Origin: Bactericera cockerelli
Taxonomy: Eukaryota > Arthropoda > Insecta > Hemiptera > Triozidae
Direction of reading: 5' to 3'
Assembly (NCBI GenBank): GCA_024516035.1
Contig: JAMCCL010000015.1
Coordinates: 124,001 to 188,000, forward strand
DNA length: 64,000 bases
Position 1 is the first letter of the stretch. Every line of letters begins with the position of its first letter. Below, in pieces: positions 1 to 10,749 of this stretch. The translations under genes were made by a program, and so were the position numbers. The notes below the pieces were generated by a model, which was not told the origin of the DNA, ran no database searches, and was given only the letters and a program-made list of their open reading frames with translations.

Positions 1-185
1 AACTATATCAATCAAATCTAATAGTTAAAATAACAAGGCGATCAATTTGTTCGGTGGAAGAGAAAGCCACAAGCTTTAACTTCGCTCTTGGTTCGCTACA
101 TATTCTTTTGGGTTCTTTTCATTTCATGTCCTGTGTTGCAGAATGTATCATGTTTGTAGTTTATCAATAAAGTATTAATAATAAT
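1..185 (+). repeat. Probable 3' end of a non-LTR retroelement
   Basis: The stretch ends with AATAAAG followed by a short (TAA/TAG)n tail at about 165-190. This ending, an AATAAA-like signal and then a trinucleotide tail, is the same style as the intact LINE ending at 7942. No coding remnant is visible, so the assignment rests on the tail only. Confidence 0.3.
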
Positions 186-2270
186 AATAGTAACCTTAAG
201 GTTGGATGTTCGAGTTTCACCCAAGGTTAAATTTCGGCACTATTTGTTATGTTTTTGATATCATGATTGTGATAAACACAAAAATGATATTTTTAATTTT
301 ACTTCTAAAAATAATATCACAATTTTTGTTGTTAGCGCAGAGTCTTTCTCCATGTGTATTCTTTGTCCATAATTACACCACTGGTTGCTGCTTTCGTTGC
401 AGCCTCTCTCATTTTTCCTCATGATAACCCTGTGACTCCGTAACCCCATTCACATAAAAGTTCACACCGACCGACCACTGTGAATGACCAATTTCCCTCT
501 GTTAAACATCCCAGAGCAAAGTATTTATACCACAAATTACGCGCCAATTCTCTTAAAATTCAGCCAACTTTGAATTTTCCATCATGATTCAGAAGTGTTT
601 TTTGAGCTTTGTGTGTACAGCGTTCCATGATCTTTAAAGTAATATAAATGAGCTTTCTTATTTCTAAAACTAAACATAATAGGGTATTTTTTTAACTAGT
701 GATACGCAGAATTGCAATTGTAGAAGTACTTTAAATTCACGAAAGGGAAAAAAGAGAAAAATCAAATTTTAGAAAAGTATTGAACTTATGATTAAATATC
801 TCTCTGGTCTTTCAATATTTTTTTATGCAACCAACTGCATTTCAAGGAAAATATGCATGACTATCCATACATGAAGTCAAAAATTACTTACTGGCTATCA
901 TTTCTTTAAAAACGTGCATCGATCCAAGTGACCTCTAGACCTGTGGGAAAAACAGGGATTTGGCCATAACTCTTTAACGAAACAAAATGTCCCACTGCAA
1001 GTTTCGCTCATATGATAGTCCACGGTGGGCTGAACCTACCCTCAAAATATTTGCATCTGTATACGGGACACCCTGTATAACAATCTCTTCCATCCAACCC
1101 CATGCGATTAGGATATTCGTGATGCTGCACTACCCACTAAGTTTTAAAATAAAAAACACAAAAAAACTGTATACATACAATATAAATATTATACATTTCG
1201 TTTTCTCCCTCCCTTCTTCTATCTTTTTTTTATTTTTAGTTTGATCCCTGATTGCTGCCACATCTGCACTTGATAAGTCTTATCCTTCTTCATGTTTAGA
1301 CAAATTGGCACAAGATTTTGGTTCCGCCTTCTTTCAATATCTTTTCTAATGACACATTTCTTTTGGATTTTGGAACAGTCACACACAGTGGCTTGAGTGT
1401 GTGTTTTGTTACAGTAACAGAAATCTTATCCTGACCCATTTCTATTTCTACAAGGATCATTCCAATAGTTTTTTTTTCTTCTTTTTCAAGGATTGTTATA
1501 GCGATGGTTGCTAATTATTTTTGAAGAAATAATATTTTTTCTTCCTTATTATTTTAATGAAGATGCAACATTCTGTTCGGTATTTAAATTACAAAAGAAA
1601 ATTGCAATAAGGAGGATTCTATGAAACTTTAAAAAATAAAATTGAATTAATTAGAAGATACGTTTAAGAAGGGTGATTCATGAACTCCAATAGTCGACAA
1701 TAAAATTTTAATTCTTAATGTTGTTTTAATTGTAAATATTTTGTATTATACTTTCCAACTGTTTTTATAACCTGTTATCAAGGGTGGTGCGGAACAGAAT
1801 GCCAAAGGCATTATCACCTCCCTTGATCAAACTTTGTTTATCTTTAATAATGAATTATACCTTTTGACTGCACCTGTATATAAAAAATTATCTTCACAAT
1901 TCAATAATGTGTTTTAAATTGAATATATACTTACCTATATATTTTATATTAGGAACTATTACTAAGTTGGTTCTTCTGAGTACTTGGCCCGATATTTTAG
2001 ATTTGATTACTTTTATGGCCCGATATTTTGGATTGGAACGTATATTCTTTTTCAACATATTTTTTTTTTTTTTTTTGCTGGGGTAAAATAACAGTCGTTG
2101 CTACAGAGAGCACCCTAAAAATTTCAGAGAGATACTGAAATTTTTAGCATGATAAAAAATTAATTGATGTTCACATAAATGCTTTTGAAGTTTTTCCAGA
2201 CTCTTTTAAGCTCTCTTTACTCCTCCCTCTCTATTTCTCTCTGTTGTCCTACATTTTGCTCTACTTGTTT
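186..2270. other. AT-rich intergenic stretch without a gene
   Basis: No reading frame here looks like a protein. Two small signals are present. A TIR-like motif GGGACACCCTGTATA lies at 1065-1079 and matches the terminus of the MITE at 12991-13325. A hairpin (ATCAAGGGTGGTG pairing imperfectly with TCACCTCCCTTGAT) lies at about 1774-1835. A 15-nt T run occurs near 2061-2077. Confidence 0.5.
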
Positions 2271-2283
2271 CTTTTACCTTATC

Positions 2284-2519
2284 TTCCTATGTCTCTATCC
2301 TTTGCCATCTCTCTCTCTCTCATTTCCTTTTATATTTCCTTCTCTACTCCTTCCTCCCTCATTCTCTCTCTATCTAGTCTACTTCTTGCTCTATCATTCA
2401 GTACATTCCTTTTCTCTCTCTCTCTCTCTCTCTCTCATTCATTTTTCTCTGTTTCTCCTCCTCTCTCTCTACCTCAACCTCATTCTCTCTCTTCTTATCT
2501 CCTCTCTCCCACTTCCTAT
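2284..2519. repeat. CT-rich low-complexity tract
   Basis: Dominated by TCTC repeats interrupted by TT and CC. It gives spurious Ser/Leu-rich open frames that are not genes. Confidence 0.85.
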
Positions 2520-2671
2520 CTGAGCAAGCAATAAATTTCTCCACGCATGACGCGACGTAGAAATGACAGTTCTAAGTTTTAGCAACAGAACAACTTCTAC
2601 TAGCTCTTCTGAAATGAGTTTAGCTGGATGCTCAAATGAAAATAAGCACACATTTATGATGTTACTACTAG

Positions 2672-3269
2672 TTATCTTTGTACCCAGGTACTTATCTATG
2701 TACCCAGGTACTTATCTATGTACCCAAGAACTTATCTATGTACCCAGGTACTTATCTATATGTACCCAAGTACTTATCTATGTACCCAAGTACTTATCTA
2801 TGTACCCAGGTACTTATCTATGTACCCATCAGGTTCTTATCTATCTATGTACCCAGGTACTTATCTATGTACCCAGATACTTATCTATGTACTCAGATAC
2901 TTATCTATTTATGTACCAGGTACTTATCTATGTACCCAGGTACTTATCTATGTACTCAGATACTTATCTATCTATGTACCAGGTACTTATCTATGTACCC
3001 AGGTACTTATCTATGTACCCAGGTACTTATCTATGTACCCAGGTACTTATCTATGTACCCAGATACTTATCTATGTACCCAGGTACTTATCTATGTACCC
3101 AGGTACTTATCTATCTATGTACCCAGGTACTTATCTATCTATGTACTCAGGTACTTATCTATGTACCCAAGTACTTATCTATCTATGTACCCAGGTACTT
3201 ATCTATGTACCCAGATACTTATCTATGTACCCAGATACTTATCTATGTACCCAGGTACTTATCTATGTA
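2672..3269 (+). repeat. 20-bp minisatellite, left block
   Basis: About 29 copies of a 20-bp unit ACCCAGGTACTTATCTATGT with point variants (CAGATA, CAAGTA, TACTCAGG) and occasional extra TATC tetramers. All three forward frames stay open over long stretches only because of the repeat. Positions 3045-3269 recur exactly at 7943-8167, on the far side of the inserted LINE. Confidence 0.95.
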
Positions 3270-3281
3270 TATCATTGAAGA

Positions 3282-4007
3282 ATGATAAGAAAAAATCTCG
3301 TCATATTTGGAGTACCTGAGAACCAGACAGATATAGAAACGGCCATCATGACTTTATTTTGCACTCACATGAAAATAAGCGGACTCACGCTCATGGAACT
3401 TGATTTCTGTAGAAGATTGGGAAAAGAACTTAACCAGGACAGACCGAGACCTATTCTTGTCGGTTTAACAACCCAGAGGCGAAAAATGGAAATTCTCAAG
3501 AACTCGATATTACTTAAGGGTACATCAGTGTTTGTTAAGCAGGACCTCTCTGATGAAATGAGAGCAAATCACAAGAAGTTACGAGATGAAAGAAACATGT
3601 TGCGAAGACAGGGAAAATATGCGGTTATAAGAAGTGGTCAGATTATAAGTAGTGAGCCGCAGCAGCCACCACCTAGTAGCGAAGTCAACTACCCAGAGGC
3701 GGCGGCGTCATCATCCACAAGAAACTCAGCGAAACGCGCAAATTCAGTATCGCCAAGTGATTTGTTTGCGACTCAAAAATCGACGGTGAAGAAAACAAAC
3801 TTTAACATCAGCGGGAACTCAGACCAAGGCAACACTACTATGATTGAGTGGGAGCGGCATGAAAGCGAGAGGGAGTTATTTTCTGACAGCTCTAGTACCT
3901 TCAACACACCTGCGCAGTCACCACGACCAATCAATCATCGCAATCTACAACAGATTAGTCTTGTGCCTTATTTGAATACACAAAGGCAGGAGACACCCAG
4001 AGAATGA
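3282..4007 (+). CDS. LINE ORF1 protein (RNA-binding, RRM-like)
   Basis: This 241-residue frame begins with RKNLVIFGVPE at residues 3-13, the sequence typical of the RRM-like core of insect LINE ORF1 proteins. It continues with a basic segment (FCRRLGKE, then RPILVGLTT) and a KxDLSDEMRANHKKLRDER helix near residues 88-107. The last 110 residues are Ser/Pro/Thr-rich and look disordered. In the family, ORF1p binds the element RNA and forms the transposition particle with ORF2p. A normal ORF1 carries a coiled-coil region before the RRM core; here the array begins just upstream, so the N-terminus was probably lost and the Met at 3282 may only be the first available. The stop is 18 nt before ORF2, in the same frame. 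Confidence 0.75.
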   Translation: MIRKNLVIFGVPENQTDIETAIMTLFCTHMKISGLTLMELDFCRRLGKELNQDRPRPILVGLTTQRRKMEILKNSILLKGTSVFVKQDLSDEMRANHKKLRDERNMLRRQGKYAVIRSGQIISSEPQQPPPSSEVNYPEAAASSSTRNSAKRANSVSPSDLFATQKSTVKKTNFNISGNSDQGNTTMIEWERHESERELFSDSSSTFNTPAQSPRPINHRNLQQISLVPYLNTQRQETPRE

Positions 4008-4025
4008 CTAGCCGAGGGTAACACG

Positions 4026-5750
4026 ATGCAGCGAGGTCTTAAGGTATGCTTTTGGAATATAAAGGGCATATCTACTCTCAGCTCTTTATGTTCAGTTGAA
4101 ATGGAAAACATCCTATCCTGCCAAATTCTCTGTTTCAGTGAAACATGGGCACTAGGCAAGCCGTCTATCCCAATCCCGCTTTCCGAACAGTATAATATGG
4201 TTTATGCAGCGGCGGTGCGAGACAAGCAACGAGGCCGAGGCAGTGGCGGATTGGTAACTCTGGTGAGGAAGGAAATCAAATTTAACGTAGTTAATGTGTC
4301 AAATCTATGGATTTTTGTCAAACTGGAATTCAGTCAGAACATGACTCTCACGCTTGGAAATGTCTACATCAGTCCACTGTATTACATGGAACATGCACTG
4401 GAATCACTACATCTACTGTTGGAAGAATTAAACACGCAGAACGACCCTTATATCATTGGAGGTGACACAAACGGCAGAATTTCGGACGAGAACTATTTGG
4501 ATGAGAACCTGGCGGAAGAGTTGGATTTATTGGCGCAGAGAATATCCTTGGATAAAGTGAAAAATAGAAGAGGGGAGCAGCTAATAGCTTGTATGGAGAA
4601 CCACGGATTTCTTGTGCTCAATGGAAGGACAGACGGGGACGTCCCGGGCCAATATACCTATCTCAGTAGAGTTGGAGCAAGTAGAGTAGGTACAAGTACG
4701 GTAGACTTGGTCTGGGCGAATCTTGAGTCGTGTTCGTTGATAACAGAACTTCGCGTCTCCGACACTATTATTGTGTCTGATCATTTGCCAGTAAACCTTA
4801 CTATGAACATTCCGCTAGATGTGTCGCAACCCAATAAACCACGGTCAAAAGTAACACGTTACTTGTGGTTACCAGAGAAAGCAGTGGAATTTAGTGAGCA
4901 GGTCAACAGTGTAAGCATGCAAGCACAAACTCAAGATGTTTATACTGAGCTTGTGAGGGCTCTAAAAAAAGCTGCCTCTGACACAAGTATGGTTCATGAG
5001 TTCACTTTTACTACGCAGACCAATGTTAATAAACCTTGGTATACTAGAGAGTGCCGAAACATGAAGAAAGTAGCACGAAAAATGTATAGGAAATGGAAAC
5101 AGAAAAATGTTCAAGAGTTTTTGATGTCTTATCTAGATTTGAAAAAAGATTATTTTGCTTTATGCCAAGAACTGAAAAAAACATACGAGCAGGATTTTAA
5201 AGAAAAACTGTCGAACGTTAGAAATCCACAAGACTTCTGGAAAACTGTAAAAATATTCAAGCCCCGTAAGCCGAACAAGAGTAAAGAGATACCTATTGAA
5301 GAATGGGCATGTTATTTAACTCAATTGTTTACGCTAGTAGATGGATCACCCTGTATGCTGCACTTTACCTTCCCGGATGTTTTAAGGGAGAGCATGGATT
5401 CGGACTTCTGTATGGGAGAACTCGATAAAGGAATCATAAACATGAAGACTAGCAAAAGCCCTGGCCCTGATAATGTTCTCAACGAATTTCTCAAAATTTT
5501 AAATGAAGATAAGAAAACACATCTGCTCAGATTTATAAACTATATTTTTAATGGAGGCAGTATACCTGACTCACTAGCCGAGTCGTTCATGTTTATGCTT
5601 CACAAGAAAGGACCAATAATTTGCGAAAATTTTAGAAATGTGGCCCTTATGAATAGTACCCTGAAACTCATTACTCACTTAGTTTCACAGCGAATTCTGG
5701 CTTGGAGTGAAGACAATAAATTATTCGTGGAAGCACAGGCTGGTTTTTAG
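4026..5750 (+). CDS. LINE ORF2, first part: AP-like endonuclease and RT fingers
   Basis: These 574 residues hold the apurinic-endonuclease-like domain. Visible motifs are VCFWNIKG (Asn11), CFSETWA (Glu39), IIGGDTNG (Asp147, Asn149), GTSTVDLVW (222-230) and SDHLPV (251-256), the expected order of catalytic and metal-binding segments. The start of reverse transcriptase follows, with KSPGPDNVLNEF at 477-488 and ENFRNVALMNS before 545. The frame stops just after AQAGF. The expected next motif, RPRRGC, lies one base out of frame downstream of a run of five T at about 5744-5748. One extra T there explains the break. The Met at 4026 fits the usual short ORF1-ORF2 gap. Confidence 0.85.
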   Translation: MQRGLKVCFWNIKGISTLSSLCSVEMENILSCQILCFSETWALGKPSIPIPLSEQYNMVYAAAVRDKQRGRGSGGLVTLVRKEIKFNVVNVSNLWIFVKLEFSQNMTLTLGNVYISPLYYMEHALESLHLLLEELNTQNDPYIIGGDTNGRISDENYLDENLAEELDLLAQRISLDKVKNRRGEQLIACMENHGFLVLNGRTDGDVPGQYTYLSRVGASRVGTSTVDLVWANLESCSLITELRVSDTIIVSDHLPVNLTMNIPLDVSQPNKPRSKVTRYLWLPEKAVEFSEQVNSVSMQAQTQDVYTELVRALKKAASDTSMVHEFTFTTQTNVNKPWYTRECRNMKKVARKMYRKWKQKNVQEFLMSYLDLKKDYFALCQELKKTYEQDFKEKLSNVRNPQDFWKTVKIFKPRKPNKSKEIPIEEWACYLTQLFTLVDGSPCMLHFTFPDVLRESMDSDFCMGELDKGIINMKTSKSPGPDNVLNEFLKILNEDKKTHLLRFINYIFNGGSIPDSLAESFMFMLHKKGPIICENFRNVALMNSTLKLITHLVSQRILAWSEDNKLFVEAQAGF

Positions 5751-7365
5751 ACCAAGACGGGGCTGTGTTGACAACATTTTTTCCCTCTACAGTATAGTAT
5801 CCTTACACCTGATCAACTATCGTAAGCTATATGCGGCATTTATAGACTATAAATCCGCATTTTCAGAGGTTCAGCATAACTTACTATTCGCTAAAATGTT
5901 TTCATTCGGAATCTCTGGGAAAATGATATCGTTCCTGGGAAGAATTTATGAAAAAGCAACAACCCGAATAAGAGTGGAAGACAACGTGACACCTAGCCAA
6001 GTAATAACCAAAGGTGTACTTACCGGAGACTCATGTTCACCAGTCGCCTTTATAATTTTCATCAATGACTTGGAGGAATTTTTTCGTCAAAGAGGAGTGG
6101 AGGGAGTACCTATCACCAGCTCACTGGACATACTATTACTGCTCTATTGTGATGATCTTATTTTATTGTCGAGTAGTCGGGCAGACATGCAGAAGAAGCT
6201 AGACATCCTCAGTTCTTATTGCGACGAGAACCAGATGATAGTGAACGAGAGCAAGTCCAAGATGGTGGTGTTCAGGCGCGGAGGAAGATTAGCTGGGTCA
6301 GACACTTTCCGCTACAATCATAAATCACTGGAGGTGGTTAACGAGTATGTGTACCTAGGAGTCAAATTTTCATCCCATGGAGTTTTCCTGAAAGCGGCTC
6401 TGCAGGCAATATCAAAAGGGAAGATGGCGATTTCCAGCGTTAAGACCATCCTAATCAACTCAAGAATGACGTCACAGGAGAGCAGAATGAAATTGTTCCA
6501 GTCAATAGTGTGTGCAACGCTACTCTATGGAGCTGAAATTTGGGGAAGTAGGTACGTGGATGAAGTGGAGGTGGTGCAAAGTCAATTCATAAAATCTGTC
6601 TTTTGTCTTTCAAGATCAACCCCTCACTACATGGTCCGCCTCGAGTTTGGCATGCTCAAGCTTGCTTACTTGGTGTTCCGGCAAAGGCTGCAATGGTGGC
6701 TGAAACTGCTGTCTATGACTGAAGACCGCTATCCAAAAATTTGCTTCAATCAACTATTGATTATAGATCAGTTATCAAGAAACATTGTGAAGTATAACTG
6801 GGCATCTCTCCTAAAAACCGATCTCGTAGAGCTGGGGTATGCCGAGCTCTGGCAGGCCCAGTCATCCCAACTTTTAAAAGATAGAATGATTGAAATACTT
6901 GCTAAATATGAAGTTCGATTGATTGAAATGGACTACCAGAGACTTGAGAACTCTGGTTACTGTACTTTGTACAAAGAAATAAAATCAAAACCTGAGGGAG
7001 TTGAGTTAAGAGCTAATACCGCAAGTTATCTTTCATTGCAGGGACCAATAGATAGGCTAAGAGTGATGGCACAAATTCGGTTATCTGGAATCTTGAAGGT
7101 TAATTTTTTCGTTAGTAGAATGGGGTACAATTGGGATAGCACCGAGCAATGTAGCATATGTAATCTACGAGAGAGCGAAGATCTTTATCATTTTATGTTA
7201 AGATGTCCTCACTATGTACCGCTAAGAAAACAATATCTCAAAAATTGGCTTTCTAATGGTTCACTGAAAACCCTTGCAGAGAATCCAACTCGTTCAAGTA
7301 TTAATAACATATATTTTTTTGTAAAAGCAGCTTTAAAGCTGAGGGCTTTTCTGAGAAATGAGTAG
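5707..7365 (+). CDS. LINE ORF2, second part: reverse transcriptase core and C-terminal zinc knuckle
   Basis: This frame continues ORF2 after the frameshift; its first ~13 residues, including the nominal Met, are out of frame with the protein. Reverse-transcriptase motifs follow in order: FIDYKSAF with the first catalytic Asp (Asp47), GVLTGDSCSP (103-112), and YCDD at 147-150 (6145-6156) in place of the more common YADD. Thumb/connection sequence follows (EYVYLGVKF, LLYGAEIWG). A CX2CX9HX4C zinc knuckle lies at residues 482-500, as in many APE-type LINEs. There is no RNase H domain. Apart from the one-base break the frame is intact over 1.6 kb, so the copy is young. Confidence 0.88.
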   Translation: MKTINYSWKHRLVFRPRRGCVDNIFSLYSIVSLHLINYRKLYAAFIDYKSAFSEVQHNLLFAKMFSFGISGKMISFLGRIYEKATTRIRVEDNVTPSQVITKGVLTGDSCSPVAFIIFINDLEEFFRQRGVEGVPITSSLDILLLLYCDDLILLSSSRADMQKKLDILSSYCDENQMIVNESKSKMVVFRRGGRLAGSDTFRYNHKSLEVVNEYVYLGVKFSSHGVFLKAALQAISKGKMAISSVKTILINSRMTSQESRMKLFQSIVCATLLYGAEIWGSRYVDEVEVVQSQFIKSVFCLSRSTPHYMVRLEFGMLKLAYLVFRQRLQWWLKLLSMTEDRYPKICFNQLLIIDQLSRNIVKYNWASLLKTDLVELGYAELWQAQSSQLLKDRMIEILAKYEVRLIEMDYQRLENSGYCTLYKEIKSKPEGVELRANTASYLSLQGPIDRLRVMAQIRLSGILKVNFFVSRMGYNWDSTEQCSICNLRESEDLYHFMLRCPHYVPLRKQYLKNWLSNGSLKTLAENPTRSSINNIYFFVKAALKLRAFLRNE

Positions 7366-7942
7366 ATGATGGAATTGTATTTTGTAAGTATAACAAGCTT
7401 AATTATTAATCTTTCGCTAAATTATTCAATTTTAATATTTAAAGTAATAATAATAATAAATTTATTCGGTTTTCATTATATTTATAATACAAGGAGGCGG
7501 TTTAATCGGGGTAGTTGGTCTCCCGTAGCGCTAGTCAGCCAATCAGATTGGTTGATTGATGCTGACAGGAGGTCATTGGCCTATTGAGTGTAGTGAAGGC
7601 TCCGCCTTTTACTAAGATGTAAATCACACTTTGGCAGTAGGGTAGATTTATCTTAGTTAAATTTTAAGAAAAATAATCTTTTATTTGTGTTGGAAAATCA
7701 CTAAACTAATGTGTTCACAATTTCCACAGCCATAAGTACCTATATGTAAATAGTAAAGAAAATTAACTCCTAAAAGTTATACATACTGGTATAGGTTCAT
7801 TCCTTGTTTTAGTTGTTTTTGTTTTGTTATTTATATTGTTTAAGCGTTTATTATTGTTTTATGTTTTCAATGTGCCAACCATTGTAATAATTTTAATTAA
7901 AATAAATACAATTACTTATTACTACTACTACTACTACTACTA
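7366..7942 (+). other. LINE 3' untranslated region with hairpin and (TAC)n tail
   Basis: AT-rich sequence follows the ORF2 stop, with an unusual GC-rich island at about 7491-7610. In the island GGAGGCGG near the start can pair with CCGCCTTTT near the end, and an inner GTCAGCCAATCA / TGATTGATGCTGAC stem lies at about 7534-7565. The element closes with an AATAAATAC signal and TAC repeats. In related elements 3' hairpins help the reverse transcriptase recognise its RNA; that role here is inferred. The island could instead be a small nested MITE. Confidence 0.6.
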
Positions 7943-8822
7943 ACTTATCTATGTACCCAGATACTTATCTATGTACCCAGGTACTTATCTATGTACCCAG
8001 GTACTTATCTATCTATGTACCCAGGTACTTATCTATCTATGTACTCAGGTACTTATCTATGTACCCAAGTACTTATCTATCTATGTACCCAGGTACTTAT
8101 CTATGTACCCAGATACTTATCTATGTACCCAGATACTTATCTATGTACCCAGGTACTTATCTATGTACCCAGATACTTATCTATGTACCCAGGTACTTAT
8201 CTATGTACCCAGGTACTTATCTATCTATGTACCCAGGTACTTATCTATGTACCCAGGTACTTATCTATCTATGTACCCAGGTACTTATCTATGTACCCAG
8301 GTACTTATCTATGTACCCAGGTACTTATCTATGTACCCAGGTACTTATCTATGTACCCAGGTACTTATCTATCTATGTACCCAGGTACTTATCTATTTAT
8401 GTACCCAGGTACTTATCTATGTACCCAGATACTTATCTATGTACCCAGATACTTATCTATGTACCCATCAGGTACTTATCTATCTATGTACCCAGGTACT
8501 TATCTATCTATGTACCCAGGTACTTATCTATGTACCCAGGTACTTATCTATGTACCCAGGTACTTATATATCTATGTACCCAGATACTTATCTATGTACC
8601 CAGATACTTATCTATGTACCCAGGTACTTATCTATCTATGTACCCAGGTACTTATCTATGTACCCAGGTACTTATCTATCTATGTACTCAGGTACTTATC
8701 TATGTACCCAGGTACTTATCTATGTACCCAGGTACTTATCTATCTATGTACCCAGGTACTTATCTATGTACCCAGATACTTATCTATGTACCCAGATACT
8801 TATCTATGTACCCAGGTACTGG
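7943..8822 (+). repeat. 20-bp minisatellite, right block
   Basis: Same unit as at 2672-3269, about 43 copies, ending at GGTACTGGTTTTCAG. Its first 225 bp repeat the last 225 bp of the left block base for base, including the order of variant units. Confidence 0.95.
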
Positions 8823-8904
8823 TTTTCAGATTTCTTTAAATAAATCAAAACTACTCTTTTTTGATTTCAATAAATGATTGATTTTTAATCGAAATTGAAA
8901 GAGA

Positions 8905-8988
8905 TCTCTCTCCATACCTCTTTATCTCTCTCTCTGTCTCTCTCTCTCTCTCCCTCTCCCTCTCTATTTCTTTGTGTTTCTCTCTCTC
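8905..8988. repeat. CT-rich microsatellite
   Basis: Mostly TCTC dinucleotides with short interruptions. From 8990 to 9480 no gene or repeat family is recognised. Confidence 0.8.
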
Positions 8989-9479
8989 TCAACCATCTAT
9001 CTTCTTTCATTTTCTTTTGCACAAACTTTGACTGAAACTAGAAAAAAACTTGTAGTTTTAGAAACTGCAAATTCTGAAAACTAAATATATTTACAAAAGA
9101 CGTATAGCTATGTAATGTATGTATGCACGTATGTATATTATGATGTATACTTCTAAACATACATTAACTTCAAGAGAGTAAATGCATACATTCAACTTTC
9201 TTTGAAAGCTGGGGATCTTTTACTTCCAATTCCATCTGAAGAAGATGTCTGTTGGTCTCTCATTTTTACTTTACTAATTATTTCTTACAGAGCGCAAATC
9301 TCAAAAACGACGAAACTTTTCAATACAACATAAAAGTTCATAATTATGATAAATTATTGTTATCATAAAAGTAAGGTTGTTCTATTTTTAAAAAAAAATG
9401 GCATTTGTTTTTCGACTTGGCATTTGTTTTAATGGTATTGTCACTTCAATAATATACTAAAATTGTGTGGAAAAATCGT

Positions 9480-9560
9480 ACTTTGAATGGGATTTGAACC
9501 AATAGATCGCTGCGATACTTGGTTTACTAGACTAGCGTCTTAACCACTTGACCAGCTCTT
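9480..9560 (-). mobile_element. tRNA-derived SINE fragment, family B
   Basis: The reverse strand carries an A-box-like GGTCAAGTGGTTAAGACGC and a B-box-like GGTTCAAATCCC at tRNA-like spacing. It matches the heads at 13842, 14005, 27883 and 52668. Confidence 0.55.
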
Positions 9561-9775
9561 TTATTTTCACTTTTCCCAAACCTACATGGGGTCGGCTTAG
9601 GCCAACCTCTTCCTTATGGTTGAGGTTGTCTGGTTCTGGCATTCCTACTTCCACGTTCAATGGCCGGATGCCTTTCCGAAAGCCAACCCCGTTAGGTTTA
9701 CCAATTATTTATTTTAATTTCTGCGGAATGGTAGGGCTGGTACCGTATATCTGTGTAACGTCTCCCTGTCCCCAG
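9560..9775. repeat. Interspersed repeat with an inverted partner at 10485-10620
   Basis: The segment contains CCCAAACCTACATGGGGTCGGC followed by AACCTCTTCC. The reverse complement, diverged, occurs at about 10485-10620. A related fragment with CAAACGGGGTTGG is near 63630. The frame across it is not a gene. Between 9776 and 10480 nothing is recognised. Confidence 0.5.
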
Positions 9776-10484
9776 TGAACTTGATTGGCTTCATATCCAA
9801 GGTATTTTCATATAATTTAAATTACGAGGAAGTTATCTGTCCGAATTGGCAGAATATTTTTTCACATGTTCTTTTCATCTGAACTGCTTCGTATCTTTTC
9901 CACAGGTAGTAGGAACATCGCTTCTCGAGACTTATTTATTTTTCAAATTTAATCTTCAAAGGAAACATAGATTCAATTTGTTATCTGCGTCCTCTCTATA
10001 GAACTTGCTGAAATTTATCAAGTTCATTCCTTACATTTCTTGGTAGTATAGTTGAACCTGCATAATAAGAGAACTATACTTATAATAAATGCCCCTAGAA
10101 GAGTTGTATTGTATTCACGAGCCAAGCTCTATTCACACACAGAAAATAAATAATATGAATATGACAAAACATAGGTTGCAAAATAATCATAAAAAAATAA
10201 CAAAATACATCACAGTTCTTACGAAAACGCCAAAAAAGAAAAAAGAATACACATAGGAGAACCTGGATATAAGAAAATAACATCCAGGTCAATTTTACCA
10301 CTCTATGTATAAGGGAAAATAGCATCTTTATAAGAGAAACCTGGATATGGAAAAAAATTCCGCTCCCTTGAGCTCTCTCATAGCCAGGATTCACTGTAGT
10401 TATACATAGGTGCAAGTGCTATATTTAGAGCTCTCTGGGGGACGATAAACAGATGCGGTACCACTCATGTCAGGTCAAAAGACA

Positions 10485-10620
10485 AGAACACAAAATTGGC
10501 GTTCGAGCCGTAGAATGTGGCAGAACCAACCAACCTCAAAAATGAGGAAGAGGTTGAGCAATGCCGACCCCAAACCACAAGTAGGTTTTGGAAAAGGTAA
10601 TGTAAAAGAAGAAGAAGATA
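10485..10620. repeat. Inverted copy of the 9560-9775 repeat
   Basis: It contains GAGGAAGAGGTTGAGCAATG and CCGACCCCAAACCACAAGTAGG, the reverse complement of the left copy with substitutions. Confidence 0.5.
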
Positions 10621-10639
10621 TGCTTTAATTAGAGTAGTC

Positions 10640-10722
10640 ATGGACGAGTTAGTAATGCACTCGGCTTGCACGCAAGTGTCCTGGGATTCAAACCCGGCTG
10701 TGTTCCAAAGCAGACCTTTTAT
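10640..10722 (+). mobile_element. tRNA-like SINE head
   Basis: An A-box-like start (GTTAGTAATGCACTCGG) and a B-box-like GGATTCAAACCCGG lie about 35 bp apart, as in tRNA-derived SINE promoters. There is no intact cloverleaf, so it is not called as a tRNA gene. Confidence 0.5.
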
Positions 10723-10749
10723 ATTTTTTCTGGTGGGTTCGATCTTATT

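Larger units (their letters stand above)
3270..7942 (+). mobile_element. APE-type non-LTR retrotransposon (LINE) inserted in the minisatellite
   Basis: The element has two open reading frames (ORF1 at 3282-4007, ORF2 at 4026-7365 with one frameshift), a 3' region of about 575 bp and a terminal (TAC)n tail at about 7915-7942. Minisatellite DNA abuts both ends. The 5' end lies only 12 bp before the ORF1 start, and ORF1 begins directly at its RRM-like core without the usual upstream region, so the element is probably 5'-truncated, as is common for LINEs. The flanks share a 225-bp identical duplication. The clade (CR1/L2/Jockey-like) cannot be fixed by eye. Confidence 0.9.

Noticed and set aside
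2563..3319. Long open frames across the 20-bp repeat (and again at 7951-8877)
   Set aside because: All three forward frames are open because of the repeat unit; they encode only repeats of MYPGTYLCTQ-type peptides with no start or gene context.
9548..9778. 76-residue frame with TWGRLRPTSS and Pro-rich sequence
   Set aside because: The same sequence is an interspersed repeat found inverted at 10485-10620; not a gene.
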